Source: Prevotella sp. (GTDB lineage: Bacteria > Bacteroidota > Bacteroidia > Bacteroidales > Bacteroidaceae). From it: DNA of 46,691 nucleotides. The position numbers and the translations under genes are program-made. The notes beneath the pieces were generated by a model, which had not been told where the DNA came from, ran no database searches, and was given only the letters and a program-made list of their open reading frames with translations. This document shows, in pieces, positions 24,185 to 32,732 of this stretch; the first letter of the stretch is position 1, and each line of letters begins with the position of its first letter. The DNA lies in contig JAFPEE010000009.1 in assembly GCA_017389705.1 (NCBI GenBank), forward strand, positions 1 to 46,691. Reading direction: 5' to 3'.

Positions 24185-26134
24185 TTATTTCACCATTTGT
24201 TTCTTTACATATTCTATACCCAACTCCTTGGCTCGTTGTGCATTACGGTTCTGGAGCTTCTTCTTTGCCTTTTCGGTCTTTTGCTTCACCAGTTCGCCAG
24301 GTTTTTGCTGGTAGCGTTTCTTGGCGGTGAGGTTCCAAGGCAGGGTCACATCAAACTTCTCCTTACACTCTATCTCGCGAGAGTAGTAATACACGTCCTC
24401 AGCCTGCAAGTCTGCATCGTAGAGCCCTGTGTCCCACACGTTGTTTCCATTCCTGTCTACAAAGGCTCGGGCATAGTAGGAGCCTGGTAGGACATAATAG
24501 AAGGTGGCAGAGCGGTCTTTGGCTGTCCTGACCTGATAGACCACTTGGTCGCTCTTGTTGATGAGCTGTACCACAATGCCCGTATCAGCTACGCCACTCA
24601 GCTGCAGCTCCAGGGTGGAGAACTCGTCGAGCGACTTTACCATAATGCCTTGCTTATAGGGAACTGACGAGAGTCCGTAGATGTCAGTAAAGGCCAGCGT
24701 ATCTACCTCCAGGCTATACTCTGTACCAGGATGCCAGTCGGCTACTACCTTGTATTGTCGCAGCATCGAGTCGCATTGCTGGAACACGAAGGGTGCCCTG
24801 TACCATAGCGAGTCTATCTTCGAGTAAAGATGAATACCCGCAGTGTCTAGTCTGGCCAAAGGCGCAGGCATCTCTATCTGGACAACGCTGGTAGGCGTCA
24901 TGGTGCTGGGGATGTTGAATTTGGGCTCGAGGGCCTTGACAGGATAGATGCTGTCATAGCGCTCCCCTTTCTTCTTTTTCTTGTCCTGTTCCTTCTGCCA
25001 GTCCTCAAACTCCTTCTGTTGGGCCTTCAAGCGCTTTTCATAGGAAGTCTTGGCTAGCATCTCCAAGGTATCAATCTGGGTGACCAGCTCTCCCAGGGTG
25101 TCTGTGATGAGATACTCCAGCGAGAGCTCCAAGGTATCCTTGTTCACCAATGCCGTATCGCGCAACCAGTAGGTCAGCGTGTCTTTCTTCTGGCTGGCCT
25201 CCAGGATGAAGGCTGAGTCAGCGTCGAAGTTCAATCCCCGAATGACGGGCAACTGGTCAATGCCATAACTGAAATAAAACAACAGCCTGTCAGGATCCTG
25301 ACGCTCTGTCTTCAGCAGGTAACGGTCTGTCTGTGTCTCCTGGAATGCCAACAGCACGATGTCGTCAGGATAGAAGTGGGTATAGGGTACCCGAACAATG
25401 TTGTCGATGTGCAGGGTATCGCGCCAGATGGTGTCTTGTCGGATGTCTGGACCTGCTGTAGGCGTGTACTTCTCATGAGAGAAAGCTATCATCTCACTCT
25501 TCTGACTGAACATGAAGTTTCCGTCAGCATCCTGCAAGGCATAGACACGATACTCGCCCGGTGCCACACCCTTGATGACGAAATGTCCTCTGCTATCGGT
25601 ACGGGAGATACGCATCAGGGCTTCCTTGCGGAAGACGGTATCGGAAAGGTTGTTATAGAGACCTACCGAGATGCCTTTGACAGGCTCCAGATTGGAGGCG
25701 TCGAGCACATAGCCGCCCACCTCGAAGGTGTCAATCTGCTCACCCGTCGAGAAGGTAAAGGTGTAGTTACCCATCGGGTTGTCCTCGTTGTTGTCCGTAA
25801 TGGCATCGCTGAAGTCGATGGTATAGGTTGTGTTGGGTTTCAGACTGTCCTGAAGCTCTACGACAATCTTCTTTCCTGAGCCCTTAATCTCAGGCATCTC
25901 CAGCTGGGGAGGCGACACAATGACGTTCTGCGTGGGGTCTGCCAGCTTGATATATTCGTCGAAGTAGATGGTAATCTTCTTCTGGTCTACGTTGACAGCC
26001 TGGTCTGCTGGCGAGGCACCAATAACACGAGGAGGGTCGTCGTCATACCATCCACCATCGGGTGAACCCATACGGGCACAGCCAATAGCCAACAGCAAAC
26101 TGCTAAGAGCCAAAAAATATACTAGCTTCTTCAT
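24185..26134 (-). CDS. Ig-like (Big_5/SbsA) domain lipoprotein
   Basis: 649 residues. A lipoprotein signal is clear: 'LALSSLLLAIGCARMG', with Cys19 the likely lipidation site. An SbsA/Big_5 Ig-like domain follows ('PPRVIGASPADQAVNVDQKK', 'ITIYFDEYIKLADP'; about 33-130), then a carboxypeptidase-regulatory-like repeat ('GYVLDASNLEPVKGISVGLY') and a long beta-rich part. A Lys-rich coiled stretch lies about 378-395, and the C-terminus is very basic ('RYQQKPGELVKQKTEKAKKK'). The function is unknown; likely surface or periplasmic structural protein. It overlaps the GH3-like gene by 4 bp. Confidence 0.85.
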   Translation of the reverse strand: MKKLVYFLALSSLLLAIGCARMGSPDGGWYDDDPPRVIGASPADQAVNVDQKKITIYFDEYIKLADPTQNVIVSPPQLEMPEIKGSGKKIVVELQDSLKPNTTYTIDFSDAITDNNEDNPMGNYTFTFSTGEQIDTFEVGGYVLDASNLEPVKGISVGLYNNLSDTVFRKEALMRISRTDSRGHFVIKGVAPGEYRVYALQDADGNFMFSQKSEMIAFSHEKYTPTAGPDIRQDTIWRDTLHIDNIVRVPYTHFYPDDIVLLAFQETQTDRYLLKTERQDPDRLLFYFSYGIDQLPVIRGLNFDADSAFILEASQKKDTLTYWLRDTALVNKDTLELSLEYLITDTLGELVTQIDTLEMLAKTSYEKRLKAQQKEFEDWQKEQDKKKKKGERYDSIYPVKALEPKFNIPSTMTPTSVVQIEMPAPLARLDTAGIHLYSKIDSLWYRAPFVFQQCDSMLRQYKVVADWHPGTEYSLEVDTLAFTDIYGLSSVPYKQGIMVKSLDEFSTLELQLSGVADTGIVVQLINKSDQVVYQVRTAKDRSATFYYVLPGSYYARAFVDRNGNNVWDTGLYDADLQAEDVYYYSREIECKEKFDVTLPWNLTAKKRYQQKPGELVKQKTEKAKKKLQNRNAQRAKELGIEYVKKQMVK

Positions 26135-27624
26135 TTGTTCAGCGTCAATAGTTGGTCTATGTGTTCACGTTCGTTGCTCAGTCTGGGCACCTTGTTCTGG
26201 CCTCCCAGCTTGCCACGCAGCTTCAGCCAGTCGTTGAAGAGTCCCTGACGAGCCTTGATCATCTCCAGAGGTTGCAACGTGATGTTCTTATATCGCTTGG
26301 CCTCGTAGTCGCTGTTCAGCTGTTGCAGTCGCTCGTCGAGCAGCTGGGCAAAACGGGCTAAGTCCTGAGGCTCCTTCGAAAACTCGACGAGCCACTGGTG
26401 GCGACACTTGGCATTAGCGTCCATGAAGACAGGTGCTGCAGTATATTCCAGCACCTCTGCTCCTGTCTGTTCACAGGCATAGGCCAGACCTTGCTCGGCA
26501 TTGTCGACGATGAGCTCCTCGCCAAAGGCGTTGATGAAGCTCTTCGTACGTCCTGAGATGACGAATTTATAGGGATTGGTCGAGGTGAAGCGAATGGTGT
26601 CGCCTATCATATAGCGCCACAAACCACACGAGGTGGAAATCAGCATGGCGTAGTTCTTGTCCTTCTGCACGCCCCATAGTGGAACGATGTCGCCTCCGTC
26701 CATAGGCTGGAACTCGTAGAACACGCCATAGTCCAGCATCAGCAACATGGCCTTGTCGGCAGGGTCGTCCTGCAGTCCGAAGAAGCCCTCGCTGGCATTG
26801 TAGGTCTCCATATAGTGCATGTTGGGCGAGGTAATCAGTTGCTCGTACTGCTTCCTGTAGGGCGTAAAGGCCACTCCTCCATGGAAGAACACCTCAATGT
26901 TAGGCCATACCTCTTCCAGATGGGTCTTGCCCGTCATCTCCATCATGCAGTTCAGCACGGAGAGCATCCATGAAGGCACGCCACTGATGTTGGTCACATT
27001 CTTTGTCATGGCCTCACGGGCTATGCGCTCACGCTTAATCTCAAAGTCAGGCAACAGCGCTGTCTCCTTCTTGGGCACACGCACAAGGTTAGCCAGAGGA
27101 TTGATGTTCTCTATCAGGATAGCAGACAGATCGCCCACCAACGAGCCAGGCAGGTTGTAGTTGGGGGCATGACTACCTCCCAGTATCAGCGCACGCCCGT
27201 CGAAGAGGCGACTCTTGGGATTATTTCTCAAGTAGAGCGCTACGGAGTCATAGCCACCAGCATAGTGAATCTTCTGCAGACCTTCGCTGCTGACAGGTAT
27301 GAACTTCGACTTGTCGTTTGTCGTACCGCTCGACTTGGCATACCACTTGACGCGTCCAGGCCACAGCACATCGCGCTCACCATGGCGCATGCGGTCTATC
27401 TGACCCTTCAGCTCCTCGTAGGTATTCACAGGGTTGAACTTCACAAAGTCCTCATAGCTCTTCGTAGTCAAAAAACCATGCTCCCTGCCATATTCCGTGT
27501 CCTTTGCGACACGCAAAAGATGATGAAGCACCCTACGCTGGAGCTGCTCCCCCTGCGTCTGATGCTTTTCCAGTTCTCGCATTCGCGAGGTGAATATATG
27601 TCTTACTAAACTTGTTAAGTTCAT
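26131..27624 (-). CDS. GH3-family acyl-adenylate/amido synthetase-like protein
   Basis: 497 residues from the ATG at 27622-27624; a TTG five codons upstream is less likely. The family is named after plant GH3 auxin-responsive genes. Visible motifs: the phosphate-binding loop 'WYAKSSGTTNDKSKFIPVS' (ANL-type), 'METYNASEGFFGLQDD', 'GDTIRFTSTNPYKFVISGR'. It probably adenylates a carboxylic acid and joins it to an amine. Its substrate in Bacteroidota is unknown. As first gene of the six-gene operon it has a TATCTTTG -7 box at 27648-27655 (minus strand), without a recognisable -33 element. Confidence 0.85.
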   Translation of the reverse strand: MNLTSLVRHIFTSRMRELEKHQTQGEQLQRRVLHHLLRVAKDTEYGREHGFLTTKSYEDFVKFNPVNTYEELKGQIDRMRHGERDVLWPGRVKWYAKSSGTTNDKSKFIPVSSEGLQKIHYAGGYDSVALYLRNNPKSRLFDGRALILGGSHAPNYNLPGSLVGDLSAILIENINPLANLVRVPKKETALLPDFEIKRERIAREAMTKNVTNISGVPSWMLSVLNCMMEMTGKTHLEEVWPNIEVFFHGGVAFTPYRKQYEQLITSPNMHYMETYNASEGFFGLQDDPADKAMLLMLDYGVFYEFQPMDGGDIVPLWGVQKDKNYAMLISTSCGLWRYMIGDTIRFTSTNPYKFVISGRTKSFINAFGEELIVDNAEQGLAYACEQTGAEVLEYTAAPVFMDANAKCRHQWLVEFSKEPQDLARFAQLLDERLQQLNSDYEAKRYKNITLQPLEMIKARQGLFNDWLKLRGKLGGQNKVPRLSNEREHIDQLLTLNK

Positions 27625-27639
27625 CGCTTTGCCTATCAA

Positions 27640-27997
27640 TCAAGGTGCAAAGATAAACATAAACTTTCGTAACCTCTGCAGTTTTTACGTTTTTTTTATT
27701 TAATAAGGTAAAATAAACGGCTACACGCTCTGAAATTGCCAAATGACCACATGCGCCTACATCCTCTTCGTAGGTAAGTTCACAGGAAAATAAACAGGAA
27801 GCCCCCCGGAGCAGAGGCTTTCATCGAGCCGGGCAATGACTGTCATCGAGCCGGGCAATGACAGTCATTGAGCCGGGCAAAGTTTGGCAGCGCCCGGCTC
27901 AAAACCCCCTTCAGGACGGAGAACAAACCCCCCATGACCCGATGAGCGGGGATGCTTAATCTGATGCCTATCCCTCTGCGATAGCAGCGCCACACTC
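27640..27997. other. Gene-free stretch between rnc and the GH3-like operon
   Basis: 358 bp. The right-hand start of the GH3-like operon has its -7 box at 27648-27655. Nothing is seen from 27656 to about 27810 except AT-rich sequence. From 27821 a 22-bp tandem repeat begins, closing with an inverted repeat, then C-rich sequence up to the rnc stop. No RNA gene or small reading frame with support was found. Confidence 0.7.
27821..27902. repeat. 22-bp GAGCCGGGCA tandem repeat with closing inverted repeat
   Basis: Units of exactly 22 bp start at 27821, 27843 and 27865, each with TCAT(C/T)GAGCCGGGCAA. The third unit's TTGAGCCGGGC (27868-27878) pairs with GCCCGGCTCAA ending at 27902, an 11-bp stem around a 13-nt loop. 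The same TTGAGCCGGGCAAAG string occurs at 41058-41072. Confidence 0.85.
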
Positions 27998-29029
27998 TCA
28001 AAGAGAGAAGGCTGCTGCCTCTGCCTCAGCGATGATCTCCTCGCGGGTCTTCTCACGAGGGGTGGCAGTAATGTCGTCGAGAGTCATATCGGCATCAAAG
28101 TCAGAGGTTTCCTTCGGCTGTTTGTTAGCAATGGGCTTGCTTTGAGGTTCCTGATTAGCAGACTCTGCCGTAGATTGTTGTTCGATGATGAAGTCCTCTT
28201 GTTCCTTCTCTGGGTCGGGAACACACATGACGGGTTCCTCCTCCATCTTCGTACGATTACCCTTGGCAGCAAAGACGGCATCGATGAACTGTGGCTCACG
28301 ACGCAGGCGTTGCAGGGTGTCCTTGGAGGCATTCTGATGGCTTTCCTTCTTGGAATAGCCCTTTCCTGTGCATCCCTCGATGCCCTCGATGAACACCTGG
28401 GTGGTAAAGACAGGGCTTCCCGTCTCCTTCTCTTTGTCCTGTGTCAGCTCACGGAACTCAAGCTTGACACGATTCTTCTGGCTCCACTCCAGGAGCTTGG
28501 ACTTGAAGTTGACTTCCTTGTAAGCTACCTTGTCAATGTTGATAAGCTGTGACAGGATACGCTTCTCCATAAACCGCATACAGGCATCGTAGCCTCTGTC
28601 CAGATAGATGGCTCCTACCAAGGCCTCGAAGGCATTGCCGTTCTTATAGCTGTTGTGCGAGGTGCTATGGTCTGATGACTTGACCAGCTGGTCGATGCCC
28701 ATCTCCTGTGCCAGCTTGCCTAACGTGTTACGACTCACCAGCTTGGAGCGGGTGTTGGTCAGGAAGCCCTCGCGCTTGCCCTCGAAGTGACGGAACACGA
28801 TGTCGCCTACCACAGCGTCAAGGATAGCGTCGCCCAGGAATTCCAGGCGCTCGTTGTTGATGGGGCGTCCCTTTTCGTTGCGACGTCCTACACTCTTGTG
28901 CAACAGGGCCTGCTTGTAGATGTCGATGTTGCGCGGATAGAAACCTAAGATATCGTAAAAAGTTGAAAAAAGCTCCTTCTCCTTGCGGAAAGGGAGCTTT
29001 ATTCTATCAATAATGTCGTTGATCCACAT
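27998..29029 (-). CDS. rnc: Ribonuclease III
   Basis: 343 residues, about 100 longer than usual. The RNase III signature 'NERLEFLGDAILD' (59-71; acidic residues Glu63, Asp67) and the downstream 'NAFEALVGAIYLDRG' with Glu135 form the active site; a double-stranded RNA-binding domain covers about 173-242 ('NFKSKLLEWSQKN' to 'KKESHQNASKDTL'). After it comes a 100-residue acidic, Gln/Glu/Lys-rich tail with no recognisable fold. The enzyme cuts double-stranded RNA in rRNA maturation and turnover. It starts 3 bp after the fabF stop, the conserved acpP-fabF-rnc order. Confidence 0.95.
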   Translation of the reverse strand: MWINDIIDRIKLPFRKEKELFSTFYDILGFYPRNIDIYKQALLHKSVGRRNEKGRPINNERLEFLGDAILDAVVGDIVFRHFEGKREGFLTNTRSKLVSRNTLGKLAQEMGIDQLVKSSDHSTSHNSYKNGNAFEALVGAIYLDRGYDACMRFMEKRILSQLINIDKVAYKEVNFKSKLLEWSQKNRVKLEFRELTQDKEKETGSPVFTTQVFIEGIEGCTGKGYSKKESHQNASKDTLQRLRREPQFIDAVFAAKGNRTKMEEEPVMCVPDPEKEQEDFIIEQQSTAESANQEPQSKPIANKQPKETSDFDADMTLDDITATPREKTREEIIAEAEAAAFSL

Positions 29030-29032
29030 ACC

Positions 29033-30298
29033 TTACTTGTCCGTATATTTACGGAATACCACGCAGGCATTATGTCCGCCAAATCCAAAAGTATTGCTGA
29101 GTCCTGCACGAACCTCGCGCTTCTGGGCCTTGTTGAAGGTGAAGTTGAGGTTGTAGTCAATCTCCTCATCCTTGTCGTCTTCCTCGTGGTTGATGGTGGG
29201 AGGAACGATATCGTTCTGCACAGCCAGCACGGTAGCCATAGCCTCTACTGCACCAGCGGCACCCAGCAGGTGACCTGTCATTGACTTGGTCGACGAGATG
29301 TTCAGCTTGTAGGCTGAATCGCCAAAGACATCCTTGATGGCCTTTACCTCAGAGATGTCGCCAACGTGTGTAGAAGTGCCATGAACATTGATATAGTCAA
29401 TGTCCTCGGGCTTCATGCCAGCATCTTCCAGGGCGTTCTGCATCACCAGCTTGGCACCCAGACCCTCAGGATGTGAGGCTGTGATGTGGTGAGCGTCAGC
29501 ACTCATACCTGCGCCAACCATCTCAGCATAGATCTTGGCACCACGAGCCTTAGCATGCTCAAGTTCCTCGAGAATCAGACAACCTGCACCCTCGCCCATG
29601 ATGAAACCATCACGACTGGCGCTGAATGGGCGACTGGCCTTCTCAGGCTCGTCGTTCCGGGTTGACAGGGCTTTCATGGCATTGAAGCCACCCACTCCCG
29701 TCTCGCAGACAGCAGCCTCAGCACCACCAGCAACGATGATGTTGGCCTTGCCCAGGCGAATCAGGTTGAAGGCATCAGCCAATGCATTCGAAGAAGAGGC
29801 ACAGGCAGAAGCTGTAATATAGTTGGGGCCATGGAAGCCATACATAATCGAAATCTGACCAGCAGCGATGTCTGCAATCATCTTGGGAATGAAGAAGGGA
29901 TTGAACTTAGGACCATCTTCACGATGTGCACCATAGTAGCCTACCTCTTCCTCGAAGGTCTTGATACCACCAATACCTACGCCATAGACGACACCAATGC
30001 GGTTCTTGTCTTCCTGCTCCAGGTCCATAGCGCTATCCTGGACAGCCTGCTTGGCAGCAACGATGGCCAGCTGGGTATAGCGGTCCATCTTGCGAGCCTC
30101 TTTGCGATCGATGTATTCGTTTAAATCAAGGTTCTTCACCTCGCAAGCAAACTGTGTCTTGAACTTTGAAGCATCGAACAGGGTAATAGGAGCAGCACCG
30201 CTCTTACCTGCCAACATGGCCTCCCAAGTCTCCTTAGAAGTGTTGCCCAGTGGCGTAACGGCACCCATGCCTGTTACTACTACTCTTTTTAATTCCAT
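29033..30298 (-). CDS. fabF: 3-oxoacyl-ACP synthase II (FabF)
   Basis: 421 residues from the ATG at 30296-30298; a TTG three codons earlier is rejected. Active site: Cys166 ('TASACASSSNAL'), His306 ('NVHGTSTHVGD'), Lys338 and His343 ('STKSMTGHLLGAAGAVE'). It elongates acyl-ACP in fatty-acid synthesis and is the housekeeping counterpart of the divergent ketosynthase at 8457. It is separated from acpP by an unusual 138-bp spacer with a long inverted repeat; the usual spacer is short. Confidence 0.96.
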   Translation of the reverse strand: MELKRVVVTGMGAVTPLGNTSKETWEAMLAGKSGAAPITLFDASKFKTQFACEVKNLDLNEYIDRKEARKMDRYTQLAIVAAKQAVQDSAMDLEQEDKNRIGVVYGVGIGGIKTFEEEVGYYGAHREDGPKFNPFFIPKMIADIAAGQISIMYGFHGPNYITASACASSSNALADAFNLIRLGKANIIVAGGAEAAVCETGVGGFNAMKALSTRNDEPEKASRPFSASRDGFIMGEGAGCLILEELEHAKARGAKIYAEMVGAGMSADAHHITASHPEGLGAKLVMQNALEDAGMKPEDIDYINVHGTSTHVGDISEVKAIKDVFGDSAYKLNISSTKSMTGHLLGAAGAVEAMATVLAVQNDIVPPTINHEEDDKDEEIDYNLNFTFNKAQKREVRAGLSNTFGFGGHNACVVFRKYTDK

Positions 30299-30310
30299 AA
30301 TACTCAAATA

Positions 30311-30427
30311 AAGAATGAAGAATGAAGAATGAAGAATCTTTGCGCTTGTTGCAAAGAAAAAGAATGAAGAACTTCCTACCGGTGAGCGGTAGCAAATTCT
30401 TCATTCTTCATTCTTCAATCTTCATTC
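30311..30427. repeat. Cruciform-like inverted repeat between acpP and fabF
   Basis: Arms of 27 bp (30311-30337 and 30396-30422) pair at 26 of 27 positions; each arm is itself a 7-bp tandem repeat (GAAGAAT). Two further hairpins sit between: CTTTGC/GCAAAG (30338-30343 with 30351-30356) and CTACCG/CGGTAG (30376-30381 with 30387-30392). An extra copy of AAGAATGAAGAA at 30359-30371 can compete with the left arm for the right arm. Confidence 0.88.
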
Positions 30428-30436
30428 AGAAATGAT

Positions 30437-30673
30437 TTATTTTGCGTTCTCCTCGATGTAAGCGATAGCGTCGCCAACAGTACCAATCTTCTCAGCCTTG
30501 TCGTCGGGGATAGAGATACCGAACTCCTTCTCAAACTCCATAATGAGCTCTACGGTATCCAAAGAGTCAGCACCCAAGTCGTTGGTAAAACTTGCTTCGG
30601 GCTTAACTTCTGCTTCGTCTACGCCGAGTTTGTCTACGATAATTGCCTTTACTTTGCTTTCAATTTCTGACAT
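30437..30673 (-). CDS. acpP: Acyl carrier protein AcpP
   Basis: 78 residues with the phosphopantetheine serine Ser37 in '[15 protein letters not shown]'. Highly acidic, with the canonical '[19 protein letters not shown]' helix. It is the central acyl carrier of fatty-acid synthesis and starts the acpP-fabF-rnc group. The promoter lies at 30751-30782; the leader is about 70 nt. Confidence 0.97.
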   Translation of the reverse strand: MSEIESKVKAIIVDKLGVDEAEVKPEASFTNDLGADSLDTVELIMEFEKEFGISIPDDKAEKIGTVGDAIAYIEENAK

Positions 30674-30750
30674 AATCTTTTTCTTTAAAATGTTAATAAT
30701 TGATTTCTCTTTTTAACTGATGCCAACCCAAAAATGCGGCTTAGCGGGTG

Positions 30751-30782
30751 CAAAGTAACACATTTTTATGGAATTACGCAAA
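30751..30782 (-). promoter_or_regulatory. acpP promoter
   Basis: Read on the minus strand: TTTG (30779-30782), a 20-bp spacer, TTACTTTG (30751-30758). One base differs from the TAnnTTTG consensus. The position, about 75 bp before the acpP start, is appropriate. Confidence 0.6.
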
Positions 30783-30867
30783 TAAAATGAAGAAAAAAGC
30801 GCATTTTTTTGCACAACACCCCCTATATTGTGCACTTTTCTTACATCAAAAAAGTACTTTTCCAACA

Positions 30868-31872
30868 TTATTTGACATAAAACTCGCGTCTTAAGGGATA
30901 ATGATTACGTAATTTTTCGAAGTCTTGCGGGGCTTGTTTCAGGTGCTCAGTATCCACCAAAGGGTCATACAATTGGAGGGGATCACCCGTATAGATGAAG
31001 CCGTCAGGCAACGAGGGTGCCTCGATGTATCCTGGATGAGGAAGACGGAAGTGACGACACAGGGCTTCTATCACCATGTTGTCAGCATTCACCTTACCAT
31101 CAGCAGAGTAGCCTGCTATATGAGGAGTGCCTATGAAAACGCGCTGTAGCAGACGTTCGTCCAACTGGGGCTCATGTTCCCAGACGTCAATGACAGCATC
31201 CACCACCCTACCCTCTTCAAGAGCAGACAGCAGGGCATCGTTATCCACCACCTCGCCACGACTGGTATTTACTATATAAGGTACGCGAGAGAGCCGATGG
31301 AAGAAAGCCTCATCAGCCATGTGGTAGGTAGCGTAGGGTCCTTCATGGGTTAAGGGAACGTGAAAAGTAATGACATCTGCCTCACGTTCTATCACCTCTA
31401 AAGATACGAATTCTTCGTTTCCCTGCAGAGGGTCGCACACCAAGACGTGCATACCTAAGCGTTCTGCCACAGCTTTGACCTTGGAACCCACATGACCACA
31501 ACCCACAATACCTATTGTGGTATTGCGAAGGTTAAGTCCCTTTTTCTGCTCTAGTAATAAAAGCGAACATTCTACATACTGGGCCACAGAGCCTGAGTTA
31601 CACCCAGGACAGTTGGTCCACTTAATGCCTGCCTGCAACAGATAGTCAGCATCTATATGGTCAAAGCCGATAGTTGCCGTTGCTACAAACTGCACCCGGC
31701 TACCGTTCAAGAGCCGTTCATCGCAACGGGTACGGGTTCTGACGATGAGTGCATCAGCATTACGAACGTCATCAGCACCAATCTCAGCACCTTTCAGCGC
31801 CACCACCTCATCAGCCAGCAGAGCCAGCTTTTCACGGATATACGGTATCTTATCGTCGACTACTATCTTCAT
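30868..31872 (-). CDS. pdxB: 4-phosphoerythronate dehydrogenase (PdxB)
   Basis: 334 residues from the ATG at 31870-31872, chosen because the sequence upstream is promoter. It is a D-2-hydroxyacid dehydrogenase with NAD motif 'GIVGCGHVGSKV', and PdxB hallmarks: 'MKIVVDDKIPYIREKL', 'LIVRTRTRCDERLL', 'TNCPGCNSGSVAQYV', 'TPHIAGYSADGK' with the catalytic His. It oxidises 4-phosphoerythronate in pyridoxal-phosphate synthesis. The gene stands alone, with a complete promoter inside a palindromic repeat immediately upstream. Confidence 0.93.
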   Translation of the reverse strand: MKIVVDDKIPYIREKLALLADEVVALKGAEIGADDVRNADALIVRTRTRCDERLLNGSRVQFVATATIGFDHIDADYLLQAGIKWTNCPGCNSGSVAQYVECSLLLLEQKKGLNLRNTTIGIVGCGHVGSKVKAVAERLGMHVLVCDPLQGNEEFVSLEVIEREADVITFHVPLTHEGPYATYHMADEAFFHRLSRVPYIVNTSRGEVVDNDALLSALEEGRVVDAVIDVWEHEPQLDERLLQRVFIGTPHIAGYSADGKVNADNMVIEALCRHFRLPHPGYIEAPSLPDGFIYTGDPLQLYDPLVDTEHLKQAPQDFEKLRNHYPLRREFYVK

Positions 31873-31881
31873 AACTGGTGG

Positions 31882-31913
31882 CAAAGATACGAATAAGAGA
31901 GCACAATGCCAAA
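31882..31913 (-). promoter_or_regulatory. pdxB promoter (inside palindromic repeat)
   Basis: On the minus strand TTTG (31910-31913), a 20-bp spacer, TATCTTTG (31882-31889): a perfect consensus. The ATG follows 9 bp after the -7 box, so the leader would be only a few nucleotides. Confidence 0.78.
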
Positions 31914-32040
31914 GAAAAGCCCGATTTTCTTTTGCATTGTCGAACGCGAGTATCTTCTCCAAGAGGGGAGAAAGATACGAATAAGAGAGCAAAAAGCCAA
32001 ATTTATTGGAGCTTTTTCGAACGCGAGTATTTTCACTAGC
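31882..32040. repeat. Tandem palindromic promoter-bearing repeat, pdxB copy
   Basis: Two units about 88 bp apart. Unit 1 folds into a hairpin: CAATGCCAAAGAAAA pairs with TTTTCTTTTGCATTG (14 of 15) inside outer AAGATAC/GTATCTT. Unit 2 has AAAAAGC/GCTTTTT inside the same outer ends. Both carry CGAACGCGAGTAT. The stretch 31873-32125 between pdxB and the DUF4254 gene contains nothing else except the promoter of the latter. Confidence 0.85.
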
Positions 32041-32093
32041 GTAAAAGATACAAAATAAATGTGAATTGTAGGGGGATATTGAGAATTATTTCG

Positions 32094-32101
32094 TATCTTT
32101 G
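32094..32101 (+). promoter_or_regulatory. -7 box of the DUF4254-GT9 operon
   Basis: TATCTTTG, 24 bp before the ATG. No good TTTG lies 19-21 bp upstream; only an imperfect ATTG. Confidence 0.5.
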
Positions 32102-32125
32102 CAGCAAATAAAAACAATTTCGTGT

Positions 32126-32728
32126 ATGGCTTTTACAAAACAGGCAAACCAAATCTTCGTGCAGGCTATCCGTGACTATCATCTGACGGACCATGTGGAT
32201 GCTGACATCAACAACCCCTTCCAGCACGACACCATTGAGTACAAACTCTATCTGAAATGCTGGATAGATACCGTACAATGGCACTTGGAAGACATCATCC
32301 GCGACCCCCACATCGACCCCATTGAGGCTTTAGGCCTGAAGCGTCGCATAGACCGTTCTAACCAGGATCGTACCGACCTGGTGGAAGAGATAGACAGCTA
32401 CTTCCGTCAGCAGTATAGTGAGGTAAAGCCCCTACCCGATGCCCGTCTGAATACAGAGAGCCCCGCCTGGGCTGTCGACAGACTGAGCATTCTGGCCTTG
32501 AAGATATGGCACATGCAGGAGCAGACGGTGCGTAAGGATGCTGACCAGACACATCTGGACCGTTGTCAGGCCAAGCTCGACGTGCTTCGCGAGCAACAGG
32601 TAGACCTCTCGACAGCTATCGACCAGCTGCTGGAGGACATTGAGGCTGGTCGTAAGTACATGAAGGTTTATCGACAGATGAAGATGTACAACGACCCCAG
32701 CACCAATCCTATCCTTTATAAGAAGTAA
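32126..32728 (+). CDS. DUF4254 protein
   Basis: 200 residues from the ATG at 32126; a TTG nine codons upstream lies in the promoter. Soluble, helical, no signal peptide. DUF4254 is a Bacteroidota-wide family of unknown function almost always beside a family 9 glycosyltransferase, and here the next gene is one. Motifs visible: 'YKLYLKCWIDTVQWHLED', 'ALGLKRRIDRSNQDRTDLVE', 'LALKIWHMQEQ'. The Cys/His content is low, so it is not a metal protein by inspection. A role in lipopolysaccharide-core assembly is inferred from the linkage. Confidence 0.85.
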   Translation: MAFTKQANQIFVQAIRDYHLTDHVDADINNPFQHDTIEYKLYLKCWIDTVQWHLEDIIRDPHIDPIEALGLKRRIDRSNQDRTDLVEEIDSYFRQQYSEVKPLPDARLNTESPAWAVDRLSILALKIWHMQEQTVRKDADQTHLDRCQAKLDVLREQQVDLSTAIDQLLEDIEAGRKYMKVYRQMKMYNDPSTNPILYKK

Positions 32729-32732
32729 AGAA

